From a bacterium (GTDB taxonomy: Bacteria > BMS3Abin14), in the NCBI GenBank assembly GCA_029210545.1, contig JARGFV010000093.1:1-10227 (forward strand): a DNA stretch of 10,227 nt. Direction: 5' to 3'. A program made the translations under genes and the position numbers. Positions within the stretch are counted from its first letter, which is position 1, and the number at the start of each line of letters is the position of its first letter. Under the pieces are notes generated by a model. The model was given only the letters and a program-made list of their open reading frames with translations, had not been told where the DNA came from and ran no database searches. This document shows positions 1-6,611 of the stretch, piece by piece.

Positions 1-17
1 ATCAGCAGTCATTGTAA

Positions 18-80
18 GGAAAGGGAAAACGACGCTTTTCCCTTTCCGTGGAGCGAAAAGTCCCGGATTGGACTTTTCGC
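18..80. repeat. Two adjacent perfect hairpins upstream of mazG
   Basis: Hairpin 1 has the arms GGAAAGGGAAAA (18-29) and TTTTCCCTTTCC (36-47), a perfect 12-bp stem with a 6-nt loop. Hairpin 2 has the arms GCGAAAAGTCC (53-63) and GGACTTTTCGC (70-80), a perfect 11-bp stem, also with a 6-nt loop. They are five bases apart. Neither is followed by a U-run, so they do not look like simple intrinsic terminators for a gene to the left. A paired-palindrome (REP/BIME-like) unit is the likeliest reading. The 12-mer ACGCTTTTCCCT (32-43) recurs at 7601-7612 in another gap, which suggests a dispersed family. Confidence 0.7.
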
Positions 81-171
81 GACCCTGTCAAAAGATAAAA
101 GCGGAAAAACGATCGGATCACTACCGCATCGCCAGGGAGAAACCGGCAAATCCCTTTTTCGGAGGACACCC

Positions 172-954
172 TTGACAGACAGCAAATCCAAGCCACCTAT
201 GGATGAACTTCTCGAGATCATGGCCCGGCTCAGGGGAAAGGGCGGCTGCCCATGGGATCGGAAACAGACCCACGAGACCCTTCGCCCCTACGTGGTGGAG
301 GAAGCTTACGAACTGGTGGAAGCTATCGACGGGGGGGTGAACGAGGAAGTCCGCGAGGAACTCGGTGACCTGCTCCTTCAGATCGTCTTTCACAGCCAGA
401 TCGCCTCCGAATCGAGCCGTTTCACTTTCGATGACGTAGCCCGTGGGATCAACGAAAAGCTGATCAGGCGCCACCCCCACGTATTCGGCGACGCGAGCGC
501 AGCGGACGAGGACGAAGCGCTCATGAACTGGGAGCGCATAAAGGTTGAGACGGAGGGCAAGCGCAAAACCGACAGGCACCGCCAGACCCCCATCCTCCAC
601 AGAGCGCTGAGGCTTCAGGACAAGGCGGTCAGTTTCGGATTTGATTGGGAGGAGACGGGCCAACTCCTGGAAAAGCTCGAGGAAGAGATCGGCGAGGTCA
701 GGGACGCCCTTCAAGGAGGTGATCGGGAACAGGTCGTTGACGAGGTGGGCGACCTTTTTTTCATGGTGGTGAACCTTGCGAGGTTTCTGGAGATCCATCC
801 CGAGGACGCCCTCGAAAGGTCCATCACCAAGTTCAGCAATCGGTTCAGGTCCATGGAGAAGATGGTCCAGGAAGATGGTCAGTCCATGGAAAAGATGGGC
901 CTCGAGGAGATGGAACGTTATTGGGTGGAAGCGAAGAAAAAGGAGAAGGGATAG
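172..954 (+). CDS. mazG: Nucleoside triphosphate pyrophosphohydrolase MazG
   Basis: MazG hydrolyses (d)NTPs to the monophosphate and pyrophosphate in the cytoplasm, clearing aberrant nucleotides and influencing the stringent response. The product is 260 aa, close to the 263 aa of E. coli MazG. It shows the two-domain arrangement: CPWD at residues 26-29, metal-binding EEAYE at 43-47 and EELGD at 62-66, HPHVFG at 101-106, then a second MazG repeat with EEIGE at 171-175 and DEVGD at 190-194. The start is TTG at 172, chosen because GGAGGA (161-166) lies just upstream and because the protein then begins at the usual family position. The two MazG domains look intact. It reads in the same direction as the following exported protein but is 155 bp away across a repeat array, so co-transcription is possible but unproven. 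Confidence 0.95.
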   Translation: MTDSKSKPPMDELLEIMARLRGKGGCPWDRKQTHETLRPYVVEEAYELVEAIDGGVNEEVREELGDLLLQIVFHSQIASESSRFTFDDVARGINEKLIRRHPHVFGDASAADEDEALMNWERIKVETEGKRKTDRHRQTPILHRALRLQDKAVSFGFDWEETGQLLEKLEEEIGEVRDALQGGDREQVVDEVGDLFFMVVNLARFLEIHPEDALERSITKFSNRFRSMEKMVQEDGQSMEKMGLEEMERYWVEAKKKEKG

Positions 955-973
955 ACCTTTGCTGTTCATTTCC

Positions 974-1076
974 CGGTGAAAAGTTTACGGTGACCCGTGA
1001 ACGGCACGCCGATCCTTCGGTTCACTCTTCACAATTCACGTTTCACGATTCACGTTTCACGGTTCTCGTTTCACCT
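974..1076. repeat. Opposed heptanucleotide array between mazG and the next gene
   Basis: On the right, eight consecutive 7-mers run from 1021 to 1076 and follow the pattern TTCACNN (seven of eight match; the one at 1063-1069 reads TTCTCGT). On the left (974-1008), units in the same 7-nt phase carry the complementary word GTGAA/GTGAC, for example CGGTGAA, CGGTGAC and CCGTGAA. The left 30 bases and the reverse complement of the right end match at about 21 of 30 positions by hand alignment, so the array is also a large imperfect inverted repeat. No coding potential is evident. Confidence 0.85.
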
Positions 1077-1109
1077 GGTTATGAACCTGGAACCCCACTG
1101 GAGGAAAAA

Positions 1110-1700
1110 ATGAAAAACCTCACGATAATCGTTCTCGCTTTATTGCTGTCCGCTGCCTGGCTCCCGGCTGCCTCTGCCGCTGAACTCGCCGGTGTCACCC
1201 TGGATGATTCCATCACGATAGGGAGCAACGAGGTTGCCCTTGCGGGAATGGGCATCAGGACAAAGACATTTCTCAAGGTCAAGGTCTACGTTGCCGGCCT
1301 TTATATGGAAAACCCCGGAAGCGACGCCGGACAAATTATCGGGTCCGACCAGGCCAAGGCCATGGTGATGCAGTTCCTGTACAAGGAGGTTGAGGGAGAG
1401 AAACTCCAGGAAGCCTGGCGCGAAGGGTTCGATGCCAATACACTTTCGCCCACGGACGACCTTAAAAAACGAATGGATCGTTTTGTATCCCTTTTCACAG
1501 AGTCAGCCCTCAAGGACGAAAAGTACATTTTTGCCTATGAGCCCGGGAAAGGAACGACGATTTCGCTCAAGGGCAAGGTCAGGGCGACGATCCCCGGGGC
1601 GGATTTCGCCGGTGCCCTCATGGCCATCTGGTTTGGGGAGAAGATGGGCGACGGGGGACTGAAAGCACTGAAAGATTCTCTTCTTGAGGGCACAAACTAG
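1110..1700 (+). CDS. Exported chalcone-isomerase-like domain protein
   Basis: The product is 196 aa. A Sec signal peptide (KN, then a hydrophobic stretch, then ASA before AE, with cleavage near residue 23-24) places it in the periplasm or exported. The mature part begins ELAGVTLDDSITIGSNEVAL and continues with GMGIRTKTFLKVKVYVAGLY. This is the pattern of the chalcone-isomerase-like family (Chalcone_3 type) common in Proteobacteria, where fatty-acid or small-ligand binding is suspected and flavonoid isomerisation is not expected. The ATG at 1110 is preceded by GGAGG (1100-1104). The frame stays open further upstream to 921, but that part overlaps mazG and the repeat array, so the later start is preferred. 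The stop codon TAG (1698-1700) lies inside the CTAG that begins the following repeat element. The true C-terminus may therefore have been set by that insertion. Confidence 0.85.
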   Translation: MKNLTIIVLALLLSAAWLPAASAAELAGVTLDDSITIGSNEVALAGMGIRTKTFLKVKVYVAGLYMENPGSDAGQIIGSDQAKAMVMQFLYKEVEGEKLQEAWREGFDANTLSPTDDLKKRMDRFVSLFTESALKDEKYIFAYEPGKGTTISLKGKVRATIPGADFAGALMAIWFGEKMGDGGLKALKDSLLEGTN

Positions 1701-1931
1701 GAGTCTGTCGGAGAACCTCCCTGTTTTTTAACAGGGAGGGCACAGACTCCTAGCTGGAGTTTGTCGGAACATATTTTTTTGAGTCTTTTTTATTTAATAT
1801 CTTTTGTTAACAATAATATGCAATCTTCACAAGCAACTTTATCACCTGTTGATTCGAAGGCAAAAAGCATTAGAAAAGTCGTTCCGACAAACTTTTACGC
1901 AGCGTGTCAGGGTTTTCCGACACGCTGCTAG
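1697..1931. mobile_element. MITE-like palindromic element, copy 1 (A end left, B end right)
   Basis: This 235-bp non-coding element starts and ends with CTAG. Its left end (hairpin A, 1697-1753) is bounded by CTAG on both sides and carries an inner 10-bp stem (1716-1725 with 1730-1739). An AT-rich core follows between GTTTGTCGGAAC (1759-1770) and GTTCCGACAAAC (1881-1892), a perfect 12-bp inverted repeat. The right end (hairpin B, about 1899-1931) has the arms GCAGCGTGTC and GACACGCTGC. The two outer 21-bp termini are inverted repeats of each other at 17 of 21 positions, with consensus CTAGNAGNNTGTCGGARAAC. No transposase is present, so it would depend on one encoded elsewhere. It shares both termini with the copy at 6400-6570. 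Confidence 0.8.
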
Positions 1932-1942
1932 AACAGATGCAG

Positions 1943-2040
1943 CCAGGTAACCAGGTGTCTACGTGCCATGTGTCCAGCTGTCAACGTAACTGCGTCCTTC
2001 CCGGATACTTCAGTTACCTGGATACCCGGATACCTTTAGA
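1943..2040. repeat. Opposed short repeats upstream of osmF
   Basis: The left arm carries two 8-mers (CCAGGTAA, CCAGGTGT at 1943-1958). The right arm (2013-2036) carries the facing units GTTACCTG, GATACCCG and GATACCTT. CCAGGTAAC (1943-1951) and GTTACCTGG (2013-2021) form a perfect 9-bp inverted repeat. The region lies between the MITE-like element and the start of the transporter operon. I could not identify a convincing sigma-70 promoter here. A TATAAA at 2051-2056 is too close to the ribosome-binding site to serve. Confidence 0.6.
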
Positions 2041-2070
2041 TTTCCCGGATTATAAAGAAAGGGGATAACA

Positions 2071-2988
2071 ATGAAAAAGATATTGCAGGTCGTGTCGGTC
2101 CTTGCTCTGGGCCTTGGCCTCGCGGCTTCTTCCCTGGCCGCCGGCAAGGTCGTGGTGGCATCCAAGATCGACACCGAAGGGGCCCTTCTGGGCAACATGA
2201 TCATCCTGGTGCTGGAAAGTAACGGCATCCCTACCGAGAACAGGACCGAGTTCGGACCGACACCCATGGTCCGCAAGGCCATCGCCTCGGGACAGATCGA
2301 CATCTATCCCGAATACACGGGAAACGGCGCCTTCTTTTTCGGCCTCGCCGACGATCCCCTGTGGAAGGACGCTGCCAGGGGGTATGAAAAGGTCAGGGAG
2401 CTTGACATGGCCGAAAACAACGTGGTCTGGCTGACTCCCGCACCGGCCAACAACACGTGGGCCATCGCCGGACGCAAGGACGTGACGGGTGAAAACGGGA
2501 TCACCACCCTCGAGGATTTCGCCCGATACGTCAACGGCGGCGGCAAGATCAAGCTGGCGGGCTCCGAGGAGTTCGTCAACAGCGCCGCGGCTCTTCCGGC
2601 CTTCCAGGAGGCCTACGGTTTCACCCTGAGGCAGGATCAGCTCCTGACCCTGTCTGGAGGCAATACCGCCCAGACCGAAAAAGCGGCAGCCACCGGCGTT
2701 AACGGTGTCAACTTCACCATGGCCTACGGCACGGACGGACAGCTCTCAGCCCTCGGCCTGGTCATCCTCCAGGACACCAGGAGCGTGCAGCCCGTTTATG
2801 AACCGGCCCCCATCGTCCGCAAGGAAGTGCTCGACCTGAACCCGTCCATCGCCAGGATACTGGAACCGGTGTTCCGGTCTCTGGACCTCGTCACGCTCCA
2901 GACCCTGAACGCAAGGATCCAGGTGGAGGGGCTGGATGCGAAGAGCGTCGCGGAAACGTACCTGAAAGAAAAAGGGTTCTTAAAATAG
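2071..2988 (+). CDS. osmF: Osmoprotectant ABC transporter, periplasmic binding protein (OsmF/YehZ type)
   Basis: This protein captures glycine betaine or related compatible solutes in the periplasm and delivers them to the membrane permeases encoded next. It is 305 aa with a Sec signal peptide cleaved near residue 24 (SLAA before GK). There is no lipobox cysteine, so it is a soluble periplasmic protein. It follows the E. coli OsmF pattern closely: TEGALLGN at 35-42, DIYPEYTGNG at 77-86, PAPANNTW at 123-130, AYGTDG at 218-223 and a VEGLDA tail near 286. The ATG at 2071 is preceded by GAAAGGGG. In E. coli this system is a low-affinity betaine importer, and in Salmonella the equivalent (OsmU) also takes choline-O-sulfate. 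The exact substrate here is inferred from family. Confidence 0.93.
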   Translation: MKKILQVVSVLALGLGLAASSLAAGKVVVASKIDTEGALLGNMIILVLESNGIPTENRTEFGPTPMVRKAIASGQIDIYPEYTGNGAFFFGLADDPLWKDAARGYEKVRELDMAENNVVWLTPAPANNTWAIAGRKDVTGENGITTLEDFARYVNGGGKIKLAGSEEFVNSAAALPAFQEAYGFTLRQDQLLTLSGGNTAQTEKAAATGVNGVNFTMAYGTDGQLSALGLVILQDTRSVQPVYEPAPIVRKEVLDLNPSIARILEPVFRSLDLVTLQTLNARIQVEGLDAKSVAETYLKEKGFLK

Positions 2989-3082
2989 ACCAGTAGCCAG
3001 TAGTCAGAATTCAGTATCCGGAAGAGTTCGAATTCGTTAATTCCTGGCTTCTGGATTCTGGCTCCTGGATTCTGGATTCGCC
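2989..3082. repeat. Opposed heptad array filling the osmF-yehY gap
   Basis: The array occupies the whole gap, beginning at the base after the osmF stop and ending at the base before the permease ATG. The left arm has 7-mers around CCAGTA/TCAGAA/TCAGTA (2989-3023). The centre (3024-3040) contains the palindrome CGAATTCG (3029-3036). The right arm has 7-mers ending in CTGG (3041-3075), then ATTCGCC. The arms match as an imperfect inverted repeat at about 24 of 32 positions by hand alignment. An mRNA crossing it could fold into a long bulged hairpin just before the permease start. Confidence 0.85.
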
Positions 3083-4258
3083 ATGCACCGCTTTCTCTCC
3101 ATAAACAAGATCACCCTGATCTTTTCCTCGCTGGGGCTTTGGTCTCTGCTGTTTTCCGGATTCGCCACCTTCAGACCCAACCGTCTTCTTGACGGTGAAC
3201 CTGTCTCCCTGTTCGAGGCAGCCGGTGTTCCTTCCGCCCTCCTGATCACGGGGATATGGCTCCTGATCCTGCTCGCATCCCTGCTGCCGGTACCGCGGCG
3301 CATCAACGGACATCTGCTTTCCCTTTCGGCATCCTCACTCTGGCCCCTGTACCTTGGGGCAGCCGGCACCTACGCCTCCAGGGTAGCCTCTCAAGCAGGC
3401 TCCCTGGCACGGGTCTCCCTGGGTCCGGCAACATGGACTGCCCTTTTTCTGACCGCCCTTCTCCCGGGCTACATCTGGCAGCGTGGTGACGTCAGAGACC
3501 GTATTTTTCTGATTTGTGCCGGCCTTGCAGCTCTTGCCGCTGTCGCCGGTCTGTTCGCCTCGGGTCATCTGGCCGAGCTCTCGATCCTCAGGGAATTCAG
3601 CAACCGCCAGGACAGGTTTTTCGGGGAGTTGGCCCATCACGTGACGCTCTCCTTGAGTTCAGTATTTCTGGCAACGGCAATGGGCCTTCCACTTGGCATC
3701 CTCGCTCACCGGGGCAAACGGCTGAGAACACCCCTCTTTTTCATACTCAACATCTTCCAGACCATACCCAGCCTCGCCCTTTTCGGAATCCTCATCCCTG
3801 TTCTGGCAGCCCTCATCCAGATGTGGCCCCGGCTGACAGGTCTCGGTATCCAGGCTATCGGATCCACTCCGGCCCTCATCGCCCTGATCGCCTACAGCCT
3901 GCTTCCCGTGGCAAGAAACAGCTATGCCGGATTCGCCTCCGTGGACATCGCCGCCGTGGACGCCGGAAGGGGGATGGGTATGTCCACCCTTCAGCTGCTC
4001 TGGCGGGTCGAGCTCCCCATCGCGTCGCCGGTCATCCTTTCAGGGATCCGCATCGCCCTTGTCCAGGCCATCGGTCTTACGGCCGTGGCCGCCCTCATCG
4101 GCGCTGGCGGTTTGGGCGTGTTTATCTTTCAGGGATTGGGACAGGCCGCCACCGACCTCATCCTGCTCGGCGCTGTCCCGATTATCGTCATGGCCGTCGT
4201 CGTCGACAGTTTCATGAACGGCCTCATCGAACTTTTCAGACCCAGGGGAATGAAATGA
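3083..4258 (+). CDS. yehY: Osmoprotectant ABC transporter permease (YehY type)
   Basis: This inner-membrane permease subunit is 391 aa, similar to the 385 aa of E. coli YehY. The first ~170 residues form an extra hydrophobic region carrying the family pattern FRPNRLLDGE near residue 30 and an LARVSLG segment. A conserved patch (LREFSNRQDRFFGELAHH, about residues 170-190) leads into the transporter core. The EAA loop that docks the ATPase (AAVDAGRGMGMSTLQLLWRVELP) is near residue 290. The ATG at 3083 aligns with the E. coli start and no alternative exists nearby. It has no recognisable Shine-Dalgarno because the heptad array runs right up to it, which is unusual. Its end overlaps the ATPase start by ATGA, implying translational coupling. 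Confidence 0.92.
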   Translation: MHRFLSINKITLIFSSLGLWSLLFSGFATFRPNRLLDGEPVSLFEAAGVPSALLITGIWLLILLASLLPVPRRINGHLLSLSASSLWPLYLGAAGTYASRVASQAGSLARVSLGPATWTALFLTALLPGYIWQRGDVRDRIFLICAGLAALAAVAGLFASGHLAELSILREFSNRQDRFFGELAHHVTLSLSSVFLATAMGLPLGILAHRGKRLRTPLFFILNIFQTIPSLALFGILIPVLAALIQMWPRLTGLGIQAIGSTPALIALIAYSLLPVARNSYAGFASVDIAAVDAGRGMGMSTLQLLWRVELPIASPVILSGIRIALVQAIGLTAVAALIGAGGLGVFIFQGLGQAATDLILLGAVPIIVMAVVVDSFMNGLIELFRPRGMK

Positions 4259-5337
4259 TCGAGCTGCAAAAGGTCACCAGGGAATATCCCGGTCTCAAGG
4301 CCGTCGACGACCTGAGCTTCACGGTTTCAAAAGGAGAGTTCTGTGTCCTGATCGGCCCTTCCGGTTGCGGAAAATCGACAACCCTGAGGATGATCAACCG
4401 CCTCGTCCTTCCGACGTCAGGATCGATCCTCATCGAAGGGGTGGACATCCGAAAGAGCAGACCGGAGGAACTCCGGCGCGGCATCGGCTACGTGATCCAG
4501 AGCGTCGGTCTTTTCCCCCACATGACGGTGAACGCCAACATCACCGTCGTCCCCAGGCTGCTGAAATGGTCCGCGGCCCGCATGGATCAACGGGCCGACG
4601 AACTTCTGGAGCTTTTCGGCCTGGACCCCGCCGAGTACAGGGACAAGTATCCGAGGCAACTCTCGGGGGGCGAGGCCCAGCGCGTGGGCGTGGCCAGGGC
4701 CCTTGCAGCCGACCCGCCCATCCTTCTCATGGACGAGCCTTTCGGAGCCATCGACCCCATCACACGTGAAACGTTGCAGATCGAGTTTGCGAGGATCCAG
4801 AAGGATCTGAAAAAGACCATCATATTCGTCACCCATGACATCGACGAGGCCATTCGTCTCGCCGGCAGGATCGTCATCCTGAAAGAAGGGCGGCTGGTCC
4901 AGTACGACACCCCTGAAAATATCATGACCCGGCCTGCCGACCGTTTTGTCACAGAGTTCATCGGTACCGACAGGGCCTTGAAAAGACTCTCTCGCATCCC
5001 GGTGAAGCAGCATATCAGGGCGGCCTCGTCCGTCCGGGCCGATACCCCGCTTTCAGACCTTCCGAACAAGGGAGCGGGTGAACGGTTCATGTGGGTCACC
5101 GATGGAAGGGGCATCCTCCTCGGGTGGGTTGAAACCGGCGGCGTTACATGCGGTGAAGGCACAGCATCCGCGATCATGACCCGCCTGAAACACAGCTCGG
5201 CAGCCGTCATGGGCGACTCGACCCTGAAAGAAGCTTTATCGCGGATGGTCCAGCAGGGGATCAGGAGCGCGCCTGTCGTCGATTCGAAGGGGCTGCTGGA
5301 AGGTGAGATCAGGCTGGAGGACATTCTGGAGGCGTGA
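4255..5337 (+). CDS. yehX: Osmoprotectant ABC transporter ATPase with CBS region (YehX/OpuCA type)
   Basis: This cytoplasmic ATPase of the importer is 360 aa. The nucleotide-binding domain has Walker A GPSGCGKST at 34-42, the Q-loop glutamine at 82, signature LSGGE at 136-140, Walker B ILLMDEP at 156-162 and the switch histidine at 194. After residue ~250 comes a C-terminal extension that E. coli YehX (308 aa) mostly lacks. It contains a degenerate first CBS-like motif (about 260-300) and a clearer second one (about 316-358, with GIRSAPVVDSKG). In OpuA/OpuC-type importers such CBS pairs sense ionic strength or cyclic dinucleotides, and that role is inferred here. The ATG at 4255 sits in the ATGA overlap with the upstream permease. 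The frame is open back to 3514, but that part is a shadow of the permease. Confidence 0.94.
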   Translation: MIELQKVTREYPGLKAVDDLSFTVSKGEFCVLIGPSGCGKSTTLRMINRLVLPTSGSILIEGVDIRKSRPEELRRGIGYVIQSVGLFPHMTVNANITVVPRLLKWSAARMDQRADELLELFGLDPAEYRDKYPRQLSGGEAQRVGVARALAADPPILLMDEPFGAIDPITRETLQIEFARIQKDLKKTIIFVTHDIDEAIRLAGRIVILKEGRLVQYDTPENIMTRPADRFVTEFIGTDRALKRLSRIPVKQHIRAASSVRADTPLSDLPNKGAGERFMWVTDGRGILLGWVETGGVTCGEGTASAIMTRLKHSSAAVMGDSTLKEALSRMVQQGIRSAPVVDSKGLLEGEIRLEDILEA

Positions 5338-5534
5338 AGCACATCCAAGATCCAAAATCCAAGATCCAAAATCCAAGATCTGTCTCACACAGAGCCGGTA
5401 GAGAGCACGGAGAAAATCTGAGGAAGGCATACAACAAAGGGGTTTGAATCTACAATCGTCATTCCGGGCCTCCAAATAGTCCACTTCCCTATTTTTCCTC
5501 CCACTTGAGGGGGGAGGATCGAGGTGGGGGTGAA
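5338..5534. repeat. Heptad array and GC hairpin between yehX and yehW
   Basis: Five exact tandem 7-mers run from 5343 to 5377, alternating ATCCAAG and ATCCAAA, so the array also has a perfect 14-bp period. Unlike other gaps I see no facing arm. Further right, CCTCCC (5497-5502) pairs with GGGAGG (5512-5517) in a short palindrome followed by a G-rich tract, GGTGGGGG (5523-5530), which could act as a ribosome-binding site. The gap is unusual for an otherwise compact operon and contains no long reading frame. Confidence 0.75.
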
Positions 5535-5570
5535 ATGTTTCTGACAAGGAATCTGAAATCACTGCCATGA
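5535..5570 (+). other. Possible 11-codon leader ORF overlapping the yehW start
   Basis: ATG at 5535 follows the G-rich GGTGGGGG by four bases. It opens a frame encoding MFLTRNLKSLP, ending at TGA 5568-5570, which overlaps the permease ATG (5567-5569) as ATGA. Translation of the mini-ORF would bring ribosomes to a permease start that lacks a well-placed Shine-Dalgarno of its own (AAGGA at 5546-5550 is 16 nt away). This is seen in sequence only. Such short frames arise by chance. Confidence 0.3.
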
Positions 5571-6301
5571 CATCGTCGAAAATAAGACAGAATTTCATTT
5601 TCAGCCTGCTGCTGCTGACATTTCTGGTTCTTACCCTGACAGCGGCCCCATGGCGCTGGACCATGTCGTGGCTCTTCCCGTCCCTGGACAAGGTCATCTA
5701 CGACCTGGTCCCCTTCCCCAGGCTGGTCATGGAACATCTGATCCTGGTGTCCACAGCCGGCGTCATGGCTACCGCGGTCGGACTTGCGGCCGGGATCACC
5801 GTTACACGGCCCTGGGGCCGGGATCTTCTCCAGGCAGTCAACGGCATGGCTTCCCTCGGGCAGACCTTCCCCCCGGTAGCTGTCCTTGCCATAGCGGTGC
5901 CCGTGGTCGGTTTCGGGTTCAAACCCACAGTGATCGCCCTGTTCCTGTATGGTGTGCTCCCGGTCATCCGCAATACTATCGCCGGTATCCAGGCCGTAGA
6001 CCCGGACATCCCGGAAGCTGCCGCGGGGATGGGTATGACACCCGCCCAGATCCTCACACGGGTCGAACTCCCCCTCGCCTGGCCCGTGATCCTGACCGGG
6101 ATAAGGATTTCCACCATCATCGGTATCGGCACAGCCACGCTGGGAGCCACCATCGGAGCCGGGGGGCTGGGAAGACCTATCATCGCCGGTCTCATCGGCG
6201 AAAACCCCGCCTATATTCTGGAGGGAGCCGTCCTGGTGGGCCTGTTTGCCGTGATCGTGGACCTGGGGTTGGGGAAGCTGGAAGGTAAATCCAGTCTCTG
6301 A
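5567..6301 (+). CDS. yehW: Osmoprotectant ABC transporter permease (YehW type)
   Basis: The second inner-membrane permease is 244 aa, essentially the length of E. coli YehW (243 aa). Hydrophobic segments start at about residues 10 and 55. It carries the family segments AAGITVTRPWG near residue 75, LGQTFPPVAVLAIAVP near 100 and LYGVLPVIRNTIAG near 125. The ATPase-docking EAA loop (GMGMTPAQILTRVELPLAWP) is near residue 155, followed by GTATLGATIGAGGLG. It completes the binding protein-permease-ATPase-permease order of the E. coli osmF operon. A 229-bp gap with repeats separates it from the ATPase gene, so its expression may be tuned separately. The start is chosen by homology; an in-frame stop at 5531-5533 rules out an upstream start. 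Confidence 0.93.
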   Translation: MTSSKIRQNFIFSLLLLTFLVLTLTAAPWRWTMSWLFPSLDKVIYDLVPFPRLVMEHLILVSTAGVMATAVGLAAGITVTRPWGRDLLQAVNGMASLGQTFPPVAVLAIAVPVVGFGFKPTVIALFLYGVLPVIRNTIAGIQAVDPDIPEAAAGMGMTPAQILTRVELPLAWPVILTGIRISTIIGIGTATLGATIGAGGLGRPIIAGLIGENPAYILEGAVLVGLFAVIVDLGLGKLEGKSSL

Positions 6302-6322
6302 TATTTGCTCTGACTGGATTTC

Positions 6323-6399
6323 AGTGCATAAGTGCAGAAAGTGCATGAAGTGCATTTCATCTCATCTGCACTGCATTTATTGCACCGCTTTTCCTGCAC
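6323..6399. repeat. Opposed GTGCA/TGCAC array downstream of yehW
   Basis: GTGCA begins at 6324, 6332, 6341 and 6350, a spacing of 8, 9 and 9 nt. On the right side TGCAC or TGCA recurs at 6367, 6372, 6381 and 6395, facing the left arm. The two sides can pair. The array ends at the B end of the second MITE-like element. No gene is apparent in it. Confidence 0.65.
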
Positions 6400-6570
6400 C
6401 TAGCAGCGTGTCGGAAAACCCCGATACGCTGCTAGATATGTTTGTCGGAAGACGCTTCTTTTTATTAAAGGCGGTTGTAACTATTCGAATTGCTTGGTTT
6501 TTTTAAAACATGTCATTTTCCGACAAACTCCAGCTAGGAGTCTGTATGAGGTTCTCCGACAGACTCCTAG
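6400..6570. mobile_element. MITE-like palindromic element, copy 2 (B end left, A end right)
   Basis: This 171-bp element is the inverted counterpart of the one at 1697-1931, and its outer 21 bases at each end are identical to that copy's. Hairpin B (6400-6435) is CTAG-bounded with a stem of about 15 bp including one G-T pair. The inner inverted repeat is GTTTGTCGGAA (6440-6450) with TTCCGACAAAC (6518-6528). Hairpin A (6534-6570) is CTAG-bounded with a perfect 12-bp stem. Hairpin A lacks the 20-bp inner stem insertion present in copy 1, and the AT-rich cores differ in length (67 versus 110 bp). TGCAC occurs directly on both sides (6395-6399 and 6571-6575) and may be a 5-bp target duplication. 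Confidence 0.8.
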
Positions 6571-6611
6571 TGCACTCGTTGCCGGCTGTGAACTTCAAGC
6601 TGGCAGCTGTT

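Noticed and set aside
1021-1076. CRISPR-like array
   Set aside because: The units are 7 nt with no spacers, far shorter than CRISPR repeats, and no cas genes are present.
1697-1753. Intrinsic terminator for the chalcone-isomerase-like gene
   Set aside because: The hairpin is strong but is not followed by a U-run and recurs as the end of a mobile element; it might still impede transcription.
3514-4254. Upstream in-frame extension of the ATPase gene
   Set aside because: The translation is Arg/Pro/His-rich shadow of the permease, whereas the ATPase homology begins exactly at 4255 with an ATGA overlap.
1690-6580. Target-site duplication around the whole MITE-bounded operon
   Set aside because: Bases outside 1697 and 6570 (CACAAA versus TGCACT) do not match as a direct repeat.
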